In this document: positions 8,828-17,033 of the stretch, in pieces
Numbering within the stretch: position 1 is the stretch's first letter
Layout of the letters: each line of letters starts with the position of its first letter
Source: CAYNYM01 sp049366815
GTDB taxonomy: Bacteria > Desulfobacterota > DSM-4660 > Desulfatiglandales > HGW-15
Assembly: GCA_049366815.1 (NCBI GenBank)
Contig: JBMNCO010000182.1
Coordinates: 29,682 to 93,681 of the forward strand
Length of the DNA: 64,000 nucleotides
Reading direction: 5' to 3'
Notes under the pieces: generated by a model
Seen by the model: the letters and a program-made list of their open reading frames with translations, nothing else
Told to the model about the DNA's origin: nothing
Databases searched by the model: none
Translations under genes and position numbers: made by a program

Positions 8828-8856
8828 TATATATCGTTTTTTTACAGGGTTGTCAA
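8828..8856 (-). promoter_or_regulatory. Sigma-70-type promoter of the EF-like gene
   Basis: On the minus strand TTGACA (8856-8851) is followed after exactly 17 nt by TATATA (8833-8828). Five to six of six bases match each consensus box. The predicted start near 8820 gives a leader of about 80 nt before the ATG at 8737. Confidence 0.65.
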
Positions 8857-8996
8857 GAAAACCCTGCACCCCTGATTCACCGTCAAGGCGTCATCCGCAA
8901 TCCTGCCCTTGATCGCACCTACCCTGCTGTGTGTCAATTTTCATGGATACGGTCCCTAATAACAGCCTGGACTTTGCCGTCGTGTTCCCGTGAACT

Positions 8997-9851
8997 TCAG
9001 TTTTCATCAGTCAATCCAAGCAGGCGGACTGCATTTTCACCGGAAATCTTTTGGTAAACCACCCGGGAGAGGTGAAGGGATCCCATCTCTTGAAAATACC
9101 TCTTCGGGGACAGAAGGGGGTAATCGGTGCCAAAGAGGATCTTGTCTTCCCCCAGGATCTCAACGGCCGCCCTGTAGATGCCCGGTGAATACAGGTAGGG
9201 TGAGGCGGCCGTATCGAACCACGTGTTTCGGAGCACGTCTTTGACCTCCTTTTTCATCAGGGCATAGAAGAAGAGACCCCCGCCCCAATGGGACAACACG
9301 ATTTTGTTGTTGGGATAGGTCTTCAGCAGAAGATAAACCTGGGTGAGGGTTATAGGCGCCTTTCCTGGGTACGCCGGTCCCACGGGTTCATTGACATGAA
9401 GCAGGAGGGGCACATCGAATCCCTCACAGGCGGCCATGATCGCCTTCAGCCTTGTTATATCCCGGGAGGACAGATCCCTCCCGTATAAGGCTATTTCCCC
9501 CACACCCGAAAGGCCTGAGTCAAGGCACCGTTGCACTTCGCGAGCGGCTGCCGGCGAAAGCGGTGAAAGGCAGCAAAATCCAATAAGGCGGTCGGGATAT
9601 TTCATGACGGACTCAAGGATATAGTCATTGTGTCTTCGAAAATACGCCGCCTTTTTCCAAGGGAACCCGAATACGACCGATTTGTGGACACCCTCCTCAT
9701 CCATACTCCTTATCAGCTCCTCGGCCCCGACAAGCCTCGAGCGGGGAGGACTGTAGAGTTGTTCGAAGGCCGGCTCGTCCGGGAAAAACCGCTTTCTGTC
9801 TTCCCTGAAGAATGGCGGGAAGATATGGGTATGAAAATCGATGACCATCAA
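8997..9851 (-). CDS. Amidohydrolase family protein (metal-dependent, TIM barrel)
   Basis: 284 residues, starting with the metal-binding motif IDFHTHIFP (HxH at about residues 7-9). A strand with LLLHVNEP and another with KIVLSHWGGG carry the later His ligands, and LFGTDYPLL carries the final Asp. This order fits the Amidohydrolase_2 (ACMSD-like) group, whose members decarboxylate or hydrolyse small aromatic or dicarboxylic acids. The substrate is not evident. Its ATG overlaps the TlpA-like gene by 4 bp; pairing a cytoplasmic hydrolase with a secreted thioredoxin is probably only co-transcription. Confidence 0.85.
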   Translation of the reverse strand: MMVIDFHTHIFPPFFREDRKRFFPDEPAFEQLYSPPRSRLVGAEELIRSMDEEGVHKSVVFGFPWKKAAYFRRHNDYILESVMKYPDRLIGFCCLSPLSPAAAREVQRCLDSGLSGVGEIALYGRDLSSRDITRLKAIMAACEGFDVPLLLHVNEPVGPAYPGKAPITLTQVYLLLKTYPNNKIVLSHWGGGLFFYALMKKEVKDVLRNTWFDTAASPYLYSPGIYRAAVEILGEDKILFGTDYPLLSPKRYFQEMGSLHLSRVVYQKISGENAVRLLGLTDEN

Positions 9852-10360
9852 AGAATTTCTTTCAAAGACTTTTCAAGGGCGCCGGGTCTGTAGCCCACGT
9901 GTTTGGCCGCAATCTCCCCTTCCCTGTTGATGACAAACATGGTGGGTATGGCCATTTGTTCTGAGCCGAAGAAGTCGTGGGCAACCCTTTCGCCGGACCG
10001 AAGGATCGTATAATTGATCCGGTACTGTTGTTTAAAGTCTTGCAGGGCGTTATTACTTGTCTGGTCGGAATCATCCATGGAGATCCCCAGGACGACCAGA
10101 CCCTTATCCCTGTATCTGTTTTGAAGCTCAATCAGCTCCGGAATGGATTGCCTGCAGGGGGGACACCACGTCGCCCAGAAATCCAAAATGACCACCTTGC
10201 CCTTGAATTTCTCCAGCGAAATTTCGTCTCCTGACAGGTCTTTCAGAGAGAAATCCGGGGCAAGTCTGCGGACCTGTATGTCCTTCTCGCAACCGCAGAC
10301 CACGGCAAAAAGGGAAAGTACGGCGATAAGGACAATCTTTGGTGAAAAAAGGAAACGCAT
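9848..10360 (-). CDS. TlpA-like thioredoxin-fold lipoprotein
   Basis: From ATG 10360 (GGAGG upstream) the protein is 170 residues. The N-terminus is a hydrophobic signal segment ending in AVVCGC, which resembles a lipobox. A redoxin domain follows, with the redox motif WATWCPPC and cis-Pro region AIPTMFVI. Such proteins reduce disulfides in exported proteins, often for cytochrome c maturation. The upstream in-frame ATG at 10387 lacks a ribosome site. It is the first gene of a two-gene unit with the amidohydrolase. Confidence 0.88.
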   Translation of the reverse strand: MRFLFSPKIVLIAVLSLFAVVCGCEKDIQVRRLAPDFSLKDLSGDEISLEKFKGKVVILDFWATWCPPCRQSIPELIELQNRYRDKGLVVLGISMDDSDQTSNNALQDFKQQYRINYTILRSGERVAHDFFGSEQMAIPTMFVINREGEIAAKHVGYRPGALEKSLKEIL

Positions 10361-10543
10361 GTGTCCTCCCTGTCGAAGATTTACCATTACGGATGGCTGA
10401 TACCTGATGCCTCATTTAGAGCCTCAACCTTGAAAAAGGTTACCACATATTTGCAAGGTTGGAGTATAATTTAGACAAAAACAAGCTTAAGCGGCACGAA
10501 TTCAACCACTTAACAATTTATCCGGATCTTATTGGACCTAACC

Positions 10544-11452
10544 ATGAATCGCCCTTTGGCCCTCTTTTTTCTGATTTGCCTTGCACTTCATGCCGTCTTC
10601 GTCGAAGAGGGTGAAGCCAAATCCCCTGAGGTTCGGCCTCCCATGCTCGCCGGCACCTGGTATCCTACAAACGCGGATGACCTGAGAAAGAGCATTTCGG
10701 CCTACCTTTCAGGTCCTGGTCCAGCGTCCCTCGAGGGGGATATCAGGGGCCTTGTCGTGCCCCACGCCGGTCATGTCTACTCCGGACGGGTCGCAGGCAG
10801 TGCCTACAGGCTCCTGAAAGACAGGCCCATCCGGAGGGTCGTCATGATCGGCCCCAGCCACCGCGCCGCCTTCAAAGGTATCTCTGTGAATCTGCAATCG
10901 GCCTACGAAACCCCTCTGGGGAATGTCCCTGTTGACCAGGCCATGGGGAAACGGTTGCTGGCCACCTGCCCTGAAATAAAGTGGCTGCCCCGGGCCCATT
11001 CCCATGAGCACGCACTCGAAATCCAACTCCCCTTCCTTCAGTCCGTGCTCAAGGATTTTCATATCGTCCCCCTCATCATGGGGCAGCAGGATCTTGAGAC
11101 GTGCCGCCGCCTGGCCCAGGGCCTGTTGACCGTCATAGACTTCCCTGAAACCACCCTGTTTCTTGCGAGCACCGACCTTTCCCATTTTCACAATTCCAGG
11201 CAAGCGGAGACTCTTGACAGGCTGTTCATTCAACACATAAGAAACTTTGACCCGCTGGGCCTTTCGCGCGCTCTGGCCTCCGGGGATTGCGAGGCCTGCG
11301 GCGGGGGTCCTGCCGTTGCCGTCATGCTGGCGACCCAGGGGCTTGGGGCCGGTCGATCGACGATACTGGACTATGCCCATTCGGGCCACATCACCGGTGA
11401 CCTTGAACGGGTGGTAGGGTACCTGTCCGCTGCTTTCATGCAGATCGATTGA
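10544..11452 (+). CDS. MEMO-family protein with signal peptide (AmmeMemoRadiSam protein B type)
   Basis: From ATG 10544 the protein is 302 residues, with an N-terminal hydrophobic signal of about 25 residues. It then matches the MEMO fold: VVPHAGHVYSG, VVMIGPSHRA and HALEIQLPFL carry the conserved His residues, and ASTDLSHFH and GDCEACGGGP are further signatures. Family members usually pair with AMMECR1 and radical SAM proteins, absent here. The exported location is a feature of a minority of family members. A good TATAAT at 10465-10470 lies upstream but lacks a clear -35. Substrate unknown. Confidence 0.85.
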   Translation: MNRPLALFFLICLALHAVFVEEGEAKSPEVRPPMLAGTWYPTNADDLRKSISAYLSGPGPASLEGDIRGLVVPHAGHVYSGRVAGSAYRLLKDRPIRRVVMIGPSHRAAFKGISVNLQSAYETPLGNVPVDQAMGKRLLATCPEIKWLPRAHSHEHALEIQLPFLQSVLKDFHIVPLIMGQQDLETCRRLAQGLLTVIDFPETTLFLASTDLSHFHNSRQAETLDRLFIQHIRNFDPLGLSRALASGDCEACGGGPAVAVMLATQGLGAGRSTILDYAHSGHITGDLERVVGYLSAAFMQID

Positions 11453-11491
11453 CAAATTGACAACCGGAAACGACATAAAATTGTCACATAA

Positions 11492-11508
11492 CTTTACAGC
11501 ATGTAAAG
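11492..11508. promoter_or_regulatory. Palindrome CTTTACA-N3-TGTAAAG
   Basis: A perfect 7-bp inverted repeat with a 3-nt centre, lying about 110-120 bp upstream of the sigma-54 promoter of the CoA ligase gene. The position suits an enhancer-binding activator site; it could also be a repressor operator or a hairpin after the MEMO gene. Confidence 0.4.
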
Positions 11509-11554
11509 ACTTCTGACAGACCGATTCCCTGCAATCAAAAGGCCGGCATGAAAA

Positions 11555-11583
11555 GACCGAATAATTCAATAAGACATTCGGTC
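11555..11583. promoter_or_regulatory. Inverted repeat GACCGAAT-N13-ATTCGGTC
   Basis: A perfect 8-bp inverted repeat with a 13-nt spacer, 32-60 bp upstream of the -24 element of the CoA ligase promoter. It could be a dimeric regulator site (TetR-like sites often carry ACCGA/TCGGT arms) or part of the activator-binding region. Confidence 0.4.
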
Positions 11584-11614
11584 AGTTAGGTTTCCAGATC
11601 GCCCTTTTCTCCCT

Positions 11615-11630
11615 TGGTACATCACTTGCT
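11615..11630 (+). promoter_or_regulatory. Sigma-54 promoter for the benzoate-CoA ligase-like gene
   Basis: TGGTACATCACTTGCT has GG and GC 10 nt apart and keeps TGG and TTGCT of the RpoN consensus. The predicted start near 11642 is about 180 nt upstream of the ATG. Sigma-54 control of benzoyl-CoA pathway genes is established for Geobacter (the BamV regulator). Confidence 0.55.
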
Positions 11631-11818
11631 TTTTGGATATAGATTTCAAATCTTTGGACACCCAACCGCATATCGAACCGGACCTCTTCGACCCACACAC
11701 CCGGACGCGGCCCTGCAGGCAAAATCAAGGGAGATATTTGTCCATCGCCCCGGGAAAAGGCGGGGGAAGACAAATTCCTTTTCAAAGATATAGACCATTT
11801 TTAAGAAAGGATCAACTC

Positions 11819-13402
11819 ATGCAACACTCCATGTCGCAAGATCTATTTAATGCAGCAGACTACTTCCTGGACCGTAACATTCGTCAGGGAAGAGGACACA
11901 AGGTCGCCATCTATACGGAATACCGTAATTACACCTACAATGACATCCAGAAAATGAGCAACAAAACGGCCAATGGGCTTCGCGGGCTGGGCATCGGCAT
12001 TGAGGACCGGGTCATGATCCTTATGCTCGACGTCCCCCAGTTCTGGGCCATGTTTTGGGGGGCCGTCAAGATCGGCGCCGTACCCATCCCCATCAACACC
12101 ATGCTGACCCCGGATGATTACGAATTCTATCTCAATGACAGCAGGTCCCGTCTCCTTGTCGTTTCCGAGGAACTCCTCCCCCTGATCAATCAGATCAAGG
12201 GTGATCTTCCTTACCTGCGGGACCTCATCGTGATATCAGAGACCAGGGGCGCCCACATTCCCTTCAAACAGCGGTATAAGTCTTCTCCTACGGCCATCAA
12301 GCCCGCTTCGACCACCAGGGACGACGTGGGTTACTGGCTGTACAGTTCCGGTTCCACCGGTGCGCCCAAGGGCGCAATTCACTCCCAGTACGACATGGTG
12401 GCCTGCTCCAAGGGTTACGGGGATCAAATTCTTCAACTGACAGAGGAAGACATCTGTTTCTCGTCAGCCAGATTGTTCTTCGCCTATGGTCTCGGAAACT
12501 CCATGTATCTCCCCATGCATGCCGGGGCCTCGGTCTTATTGAATCCCGCGCCCCCCAAACCTGAATCGGTGTTCGACTATCTCAAAAGATACAAGCCCAC
12601 CGTGTACTTTGGTATCCCCACCCTTTACGGGCAACTCCTGGCATACCAGGATCAACTGGATAAGGAGGCCGGCATCAAGCCCGATCCAAATGGCGATCAC
12701 GCCTTCTCGTCGGTCCGTATCTGCGCATCCGCCGGTGAGGCCTTGCCGCCGGAAATCTTCCATCGTTTCAAGGAACGCTACGGGCTGGAAATCCTCGACG
12801 GCATCGGCTCCACGGAGATGGCCCACATCTTCATCTCCAATCGCTCGGGGGAGGTCAAGCCGGGTTCCACCGGAAAGCCCGTTCCGGGGTATGAATTGAA
12901 GATAGTGGACGACGAGGGTAATGAGGTGCCCCGGGGAGAGATCGGTACCCTCATGGTCAAGGGCGACAGCGCGGCCCAGTTCTACTGGAGAAAACGGGAA
13001 AAATCCCGACAGACCATGGTCGGCGAATGGATCAACACGGGCGACAAATACTACATTGATGAGGACGGATACTTCTTCCCCGCGGGACGTTCCGACGACA
13101 TGCTCAAGGTGGGCGGCATCTGGGTCTCACCGATCGAGGTGGAAAACTGTCTCGGAGAGCACGAAGCGGTCTTCGAATGCGCCGTGGTCGGTCAACTGGA
13201 TGATAAATTTCTGGTCAAACCCAAGGCCTATGTGGTCTTGCGAAACAATTACAAACCCAGCGATGAATTGGAGGAGGAGCTCAAAAAGTGGGTCCTGAAC
13301 AGATTGGCAAAATATAAATATCCCCGATGGATCGAATTTCTGGACGCCCTGCCGAAGAGCGCCACAGGGAAGATCCAGAGGTTTAAGCTCCGCCAGTCCT
13401 GA
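11819..13402 (+). CDS. Benzoate-CoA ligase family protein
   Basis: 527 residues from ATG 11819, preceded by AAGAAAGG. An ANL-superfamily adenylating enzyme: P-loop-like A3 motif YSSGSTGAPKG, A5 motif GIGSTEM, A7 motif with INTGDKY, A8 hinge GRSDDMLKVGG and A10 catalytic lysine motif PKSATGKIQRF. The close spacing and STEM-type A5 motif fit benzoate/aromatic acid:CoA ligases, which convert the acid, ATP and CoA to acyl-CoA, AMP and PPi. The neighbours (AOR, acyl-CoA dehydrogenase, liv importer) fit anaerobic aromatic acid use. The natural acid could also be a cyclic or phenylpropanoid acid. A longer in-frame start at 11633 is rejected, as it adds low-complexity sequence. Confidence 0.9.
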   Translation: MQHSMSQDLFNAADYFLDRNIRQGRGHKVAIYTEYRNYTYNDIQKMSNKTANGLRGLGIGIEDRVMILMLDVPQFWAMFWGAVKIGAVPIPINTMLTPDDYEFYLNDSRSRLLVVSEELLPLINQIKGDLPYLRDLIVISETRGAHIPFKQRYKSSPTAIKPASTTRDDVGYWLYSSGSTGAPKGAIHSQYDMVACSKGYGDQILQLTEEDICFSSARLFFAYGLGNSMYLPMHAGASVLLNPAPPKPESVFDYLKRYKPTVYFGIPTLYGQLLAYQDQLDKEAGIKPDPNGDHAFSSVRICASAGEALPPEIFHRFKERYGLEILDGIGSTEMAHIFISNRSGEVKPGSTGKPVPGYELKIVDDEGNEVPRGEIGTLMVKGDSAAQFYWRKREKSRQTMVGEWINTGDKYYIDEDGYFFPAGRSDDMLKVGGIWVSPIEVENCLGEHEAVFECAVVGQLDDKFLVKPKAYVVLRNNYKPSDELEEELKKWVLNRLAKYKYPRWIEFLDALPKSATGKIQRFKLRQS

Positions 13403-13884
13403 CGACATCCCCTCCGGTCATTGCTGACTCACATAGAGGCAGGACTCAACCGGATAGCCTTGGCTTCATCCCTTTGAGTCCCGTCCTCAGGGGTTCCCCC
13501 TGCCCACCCGACGACCCATCCATGTCGCGATGGGATCCTTCCGGAAATTTTTCAAATAAGGACACCTCCAGCGGTTCAACCGCGGGAAAACTTTTTTCGA
13601 AAAAACCCAGGGGCACCGAGTCTTTTTCAAACACCCAAGAAGACCCTCTCCGACAGGTAAGTGAAGGGCCGCGCTTTAACTGCCCTTTTCGGTTGACCAT
13701 GGCATTTTCCTTTTCTATAATAAAAACTTAGATTTTGAAGGCCCATCGGGCAATCCTGAAACACGTTCATCATAATACGAAATACAAATAAAGATGACCC
13801 AATGACAGAGGGAGACAGATAAAAGGGCTCCCTTTTGCATTCAGGGCCCTCGGAATAGGCCGTATCCAGGTTTGGGGGAGATGA
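13403..13884. other. Intergenic region between CoA ligase and SDR genes
   Basis: No supported gene; the open frames here are antisense or without a family. It holds the promoter listed at 13693-13721. AGGGCTCCCTTTTGCA at about 13824-13839 has RpoN-like GG/GC spacing but a poor -24 element, so I do not call it. Confidence 0.5.
13693..13721 (+). promoter_or_regulatory. Sigma-70-type promoter for the SDR/MoaD genes
   Basis: TTGACC at 13693-13698, a 17-nt spacer, then a perfect TATAAT at 13716-13721. The transcript would start near 13728, about 155 nt before the SDR start codon. Confidence 0.65.
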
Positions 13885-14631
13885 ATGGGACAGATAGAAA
13901 AAAAGACAGCCGTCATAACGGGTGCAGGGACCGAAATCGGGCGTGAAATCGCCCGACGTTTTTTTGATGAGGGAGCAAACATCCTCCTGGCCGGGGCGGA
14001 CGATGGTGCTCTGAAAGAGATATGCTCCCAAATAGACCCGGGAGGAAACCGTGTATTCTACACGACCTTTGATTTCCGGAAAGATGATGATTGCAGGGAA
14101 CTTGCCAGATTTGCAGTGGCACGTACCGGACGCATCGATATCCTTGTCAACCATTTTGACTATAAGCAACCGGGCAGGCTCGATGAAGTCCAAATGGATC
14201 TGTGGAATGAAATTTTGGGAACCAATGCATTGGCGCCCTGGCGCCTGGGTGTGGCGGTGCTGCCGGAAATGCGAAAGGCTGGAGGCGGGGCGATCGTCAA
14301 CATCTCTTCCATCGCCGGGGAAACAGGCTTTGCAGGGATGGGCCTCTACTGCACCTCACATGCCGCCCTTCAAATGCTCTCCAAGGTAATGGCCAAGGAG
14401 TTATCCCCGGATAACATCCGCATCAATCTCATCTGCCCTGCCATCGTGACGGATTCGGAGACTCAGGTGTCTGAAACCAACGACGCCCCGCCTCCGGAAC
14501 TCAGGGGAAAGAGCGGCAATCCCAGGGATGTCGCCGATGCGGCGCTTTTTCTTGTATCGGACAGAAGCGAGTGGTTGACGGGCATCACCTTGAATCTCGA
14601 TGGAGGGCGTCATCTTTCTCCAAATCCCTGA
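13885..14631 (+). CDS. SDR-family protein with altered catalytic lysine
   Basis: 248 residues with a Rossmann dinucleotide motif TGAGTEIG (12-19), the SDR serine region NISS (139-142) and a C-terminus LTGITLNLDGG. The usual NNAG after strand 4 reads NHFD, and the YxxxK catalytic pair reads Y155-C-T-S-H159, so the active-site lysine is a histidine. Classical SDRs need that lysine for NAD(P) and proton relay. The protein may be an unusual reductase or a non-catalytic binding protein. It precedes the MoaD/ThiS-like gene by 33 bp in the catabolic island. Confidence 0.85.
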   Translation: MGQIEKKTAVITGAGTEIGREIARRFFDEGANILLAGADDGALKEICSQIDPGGNRVFYTTFDFRKDDDCRELARFAVARTGRIDILVNHFDYKQPGRLDEVQMDLWNEILGTNALAPWRLGVAVLPEMRKAGGGAIVNISSIAGETGFAGMGLYCTSHAALQMLSKVMAKELSPDNIRINLICPAIVTDSETQVSETNDAPPPELRGKSGNPRDVADAALFLVSDRSEWLTGITLNLDGGRHLSPNP

Positions 14632-14664
14632 CCATGAGTCCGGGCCGATACAGCCGTTTCAAAA

Positions 14665-14919
14665 ATGATTACGATAAAGGTCTTTCCGACATTGCGGCCC
14701 TACCTTCCTCCCGGGATTCCCGGAAAGGCGGAATTTCCCCTGGATCTCGCGGATCTCAAGGCGGAGAGTGTGAGCATCAGGGCGCTGATTGAACACCTTG
14801 GTCTTTCCCTGGACAAAGTGAGCCTGGCCATCATCAATGGAATAATCATGAGGGATCTTGATCAGGTGATCAAAGACGGTGATGTGATTGTGCTTTCACC
14901 CGCGATAGGCGGCGGCTGA
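14665..14919 (+). CDS. MoaD/ThiS-family sulfur carrier protein
   Basis: 84 residues with a ubiquitin-like beta-grasp pattern and the C-terminal tail DVIVLSPAIGGG, ending in the Gly-Gly that is adenylated and thiocarboxylated in this family. MoaD-type carriers supply sulfur for molybdopterin; copies beside tungsten AOR genes are common and are thought to serve the tungstopterin cofactor. The AOR gene lies next door in convergent orientation, which supports that role. No MoaE or MoeB homologue is present in the window. Confidence 0.88.
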   Translation: MITIKVFPTLRPYLPPGIPGKAEFPLDLADLKAESVSIRALIEHLGLSLDKVSLAIINGIIMRDLDQVIKDGDVIVLSPAIGGG

Positions 14920-15057
14920 CTCCTACCCGGTACGACGGCCGCCCTTTCTCGGGCACCTTACGGGAACCAGGTTGCGGGAGCGGGTTCCAGGCCCCCGGCG
15001 CGGGCCGCAAATTCAGCCCCGGCGCCTTCACCGGATGCCGGGAACCCGATACCCACA

Positions 15058-16929
15058 TCAAGGATTGAGTTGATCTGCGATGTAACCAAGCCCGAGATCC
15101 TCCAGCTTGGCCCGGGTGGGAACGCCGGTCTCGCGATCCCATCCCCTGTGCGTGTAGTACTCGTCGAGCATGAGATTGAGATCTTTCGGGCTGACCAACT
15201 GGCCCTTTGAGCCCCCATCAGCAAGCGGTTCGGTCATGAGTCTCTCGGGCAGGGTGTCATCCGCCCGGGTAAAGCCTTCTCTCACGTTGAAGGCCTTGGC
15301 CAGATTATTGAGCCTTTCACCTACCTTGACCACTTCTTCGGGCGTGAAGGACAGGCCTGTCACCGCTTCCATCAGCGCGGCCGTGTTCTGGGTGGCGTTT
15401 GCGGGCACGGCCATATCCAGGAGAAAGGCACACATGGTTGCACAATCGCAAGTGGCCGCCCTGGTATCCTGGTTCCATTTGGTCAACTCGCCCTTTCTCT
15501 CTGTGCTGAAACGATCTACTTCCCATGGGATGGGAATTCCGAAGATCTCCTGGAAGGCGTAGCCCCGGTTGTGGTCGGCGCCGGTGTAGGCTGTCGCGTA
15601 ATTCAGGCCGTGGGCCTTGGCCCCCCGCACATCGTAGCCCGGAAGTTCGAGACCTTTTACGTGCATGGCGTATTTCTCGGATCCTTTGCCTATCTTTTCC
15701 GCGGCCGCCTTCGTGCCGTCGGCGAGGATGTCGCCGATGCCCTCCCGGAAGGCCATCATGCGAATCAGATTGATCATGGCCTGGTGGTTTCCGAAAGTGA
15801 GTTCCATGCCCCCGGTCTGCCCGGAACTCAGTATGCCCTTCTCGTAGAGTTCCATGGCAAATCCCACCACCACCCCCGCAGAGATGGTGTCCAGGCCAAG
15901 TTCGTCGCAAAGACGGTCGGCTGCAACAATGGCTTCAGCGTTGTCCACGCCTGTCTCCCCGCCCAGCGAGTAAATGGTTTCGAATTCCGGCTCCCCCAGA
16001 GTGCCTGCGTAAAGTCCCTCCCTGGCCAGTTTTAACTGGGTGCATCCCACAGGGCATTGATAGCAGTGTTCGCTCCCTGTTTTAAGGCGTTCCTGGGCCG
16101 CCACGCCGATTTCCGCAGCCGGCTTGAATTGCCCTGTGGCGGTGAAATTCTTTGCGGGGAATATGCCCATCTCGCAGGTATGATCCACCACCATAGGGGT
16201 CCCCAGATTGCTGAAGGCCGGATACAGGACCTCACTCTCCTTCATGGACTTGAGCATATCGGCCCTAGCGGCCTTGTATTTTTCCTCATCGGCTATGGGA
16301 ACGCGCCCCGTACCTCTGACGGCTATGGCCTTAAGGTTCTTGGAACCCATCACAGCCCCGAGTCCCTTTCTTCCGGCCGCCCGCCTCTCGTTGACGATGC
16401 AGGAAATCCTGCTCAGTTTTTCCCCCGCAGGTCCGATGCAGGCGATACGCACATTCTGATCACCCAGTTCATTTTTGATCATCTGCTGGCAGTCCCCGGT
16501 CTCCACCCCCCAGGTCTTTCCCGCAGGGCGGAATTTGATCTCACCATCCTTGATCCAGAGATAGACAGGTTTTTCCGCCTTCCCCTCAATGATCAACATA
16601 TCGTAACCAGCGAACTTCAATTCCACGGGGAAATAACCCCCCGTCAGGGCCACACCCATACCCCCGGTCAACGGCGATCTGGCCGCCACAGCCATACGGC
16701 TTGCACAGGGCACCGTGGTCCCGGAGAATGGCCCGATTGAGAAGATGAGCTTGTTGTCCGGACTCAGCGGGTCCGTTCCGGGTTTCAGTTCATCAAAAAG
16801 GTACTTGATTGCGAAACCCGCGCCGCCAATGAAATCCCTGGCCAACTCCAGAGGCAGATCCTCTACCTTGAAACTCTGCTCACTGAGATTGACGCGCAGG
16901 ATTTTCCCTGTATAACCCCCTCTATACAT
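15058..16929 (-). CDS. Tungsten-type aldehyde:ferredoxin oxidoreductase
   Basis: 623 residues, normal for AOR. It oxidises aldehydes to acids, or reduces activated acids, with ferredoxin in the cytoplasm. The N-terminal domain opens GGYTGKILRVNLS and has the pterin-binding region up to about residue 210 (including MGSKNLKAI). The [4Fe-4S] cysteines lie at 289, 292 and 296 (HCYQCPVGC), with the distal ligand probably in the Cys-rich TCDCATMC segment near residue 500. It follows the acyl-CoA dehydrogenase by about 100 bp on the same strand. With the CoA ligase across the convergent gap it could turn an aromatic aldehyde into an acyl-CoA. The metal is inferred from the family. Confidence 0.95.
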   Translation of the reverse strand: MYRGGYTGKILRVNLSEQSFKVEDLPLELARDFIGGAGFAIKYLFDELKPGTDPLSPDNKLIFSIGPFSGTTVPCASRMAVAARSPLTGGMGVALTGGYFPVELKFAGYDMLIIEGKAEKPVYLWIKDGEIKFRPAGKTWGVETGDCQQMIKNELGDQNVRIACIGPAGEKLSRISCIVNERRAAGRKGLGAVMGSKNLKAIAVRGTGRVPIADEEKYKAARADMLKSMKESEVLYPAFSNLGTPMVVDHTCEMGIFPAKNFTATGQFKPAAEIGVAAQERLKTGSEHCYQCPVGCTQLKLAREGLYAGTLGEPEFETIYSLGGETGVDNAEAIVAADRLCDELGLDTISAGVVVGFAMELYEKGILSSGQTGGMELTFGNHQAMINLIRMMAFREGIGDILADGTKAAAEKIGKGSEKYAMHVKGLELPGYDVRGAKAHGLNYATAYTGADHNRGYAFQEIFGIPIPWEVDRFSTERKGELTKWNQDTRAATCDCATMCAFLLDMAVPANATQNTAALMEAVTGLSFTPEEVVKVGERLNNLAKAFNVREGFTRADDTLPERLMTEPLADGGSKGQLVSPKDLNLMLDEYYTHRGWDRETGVPTRAKLEDLGLGYIADQLNP

Positions 16930-17033
16930 TTCTCTCTCCTTGAAAAAGGTTAAGTGAAAAGCACGAATTCGCCTTTCTGAGATTTCATTATTTCATCAGG
17001 CCAGAGGGCCTCTCGTCACAAGTTGGAGCCTAC

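Noticed and set aside
8845..8866. Hairpin CAGGGTT/AACCCTG taken as a terminator
   Set aside because: No T-run follows on either strand, and the sequence overlaps a near-consensus minus-strand promoter that explains it better.
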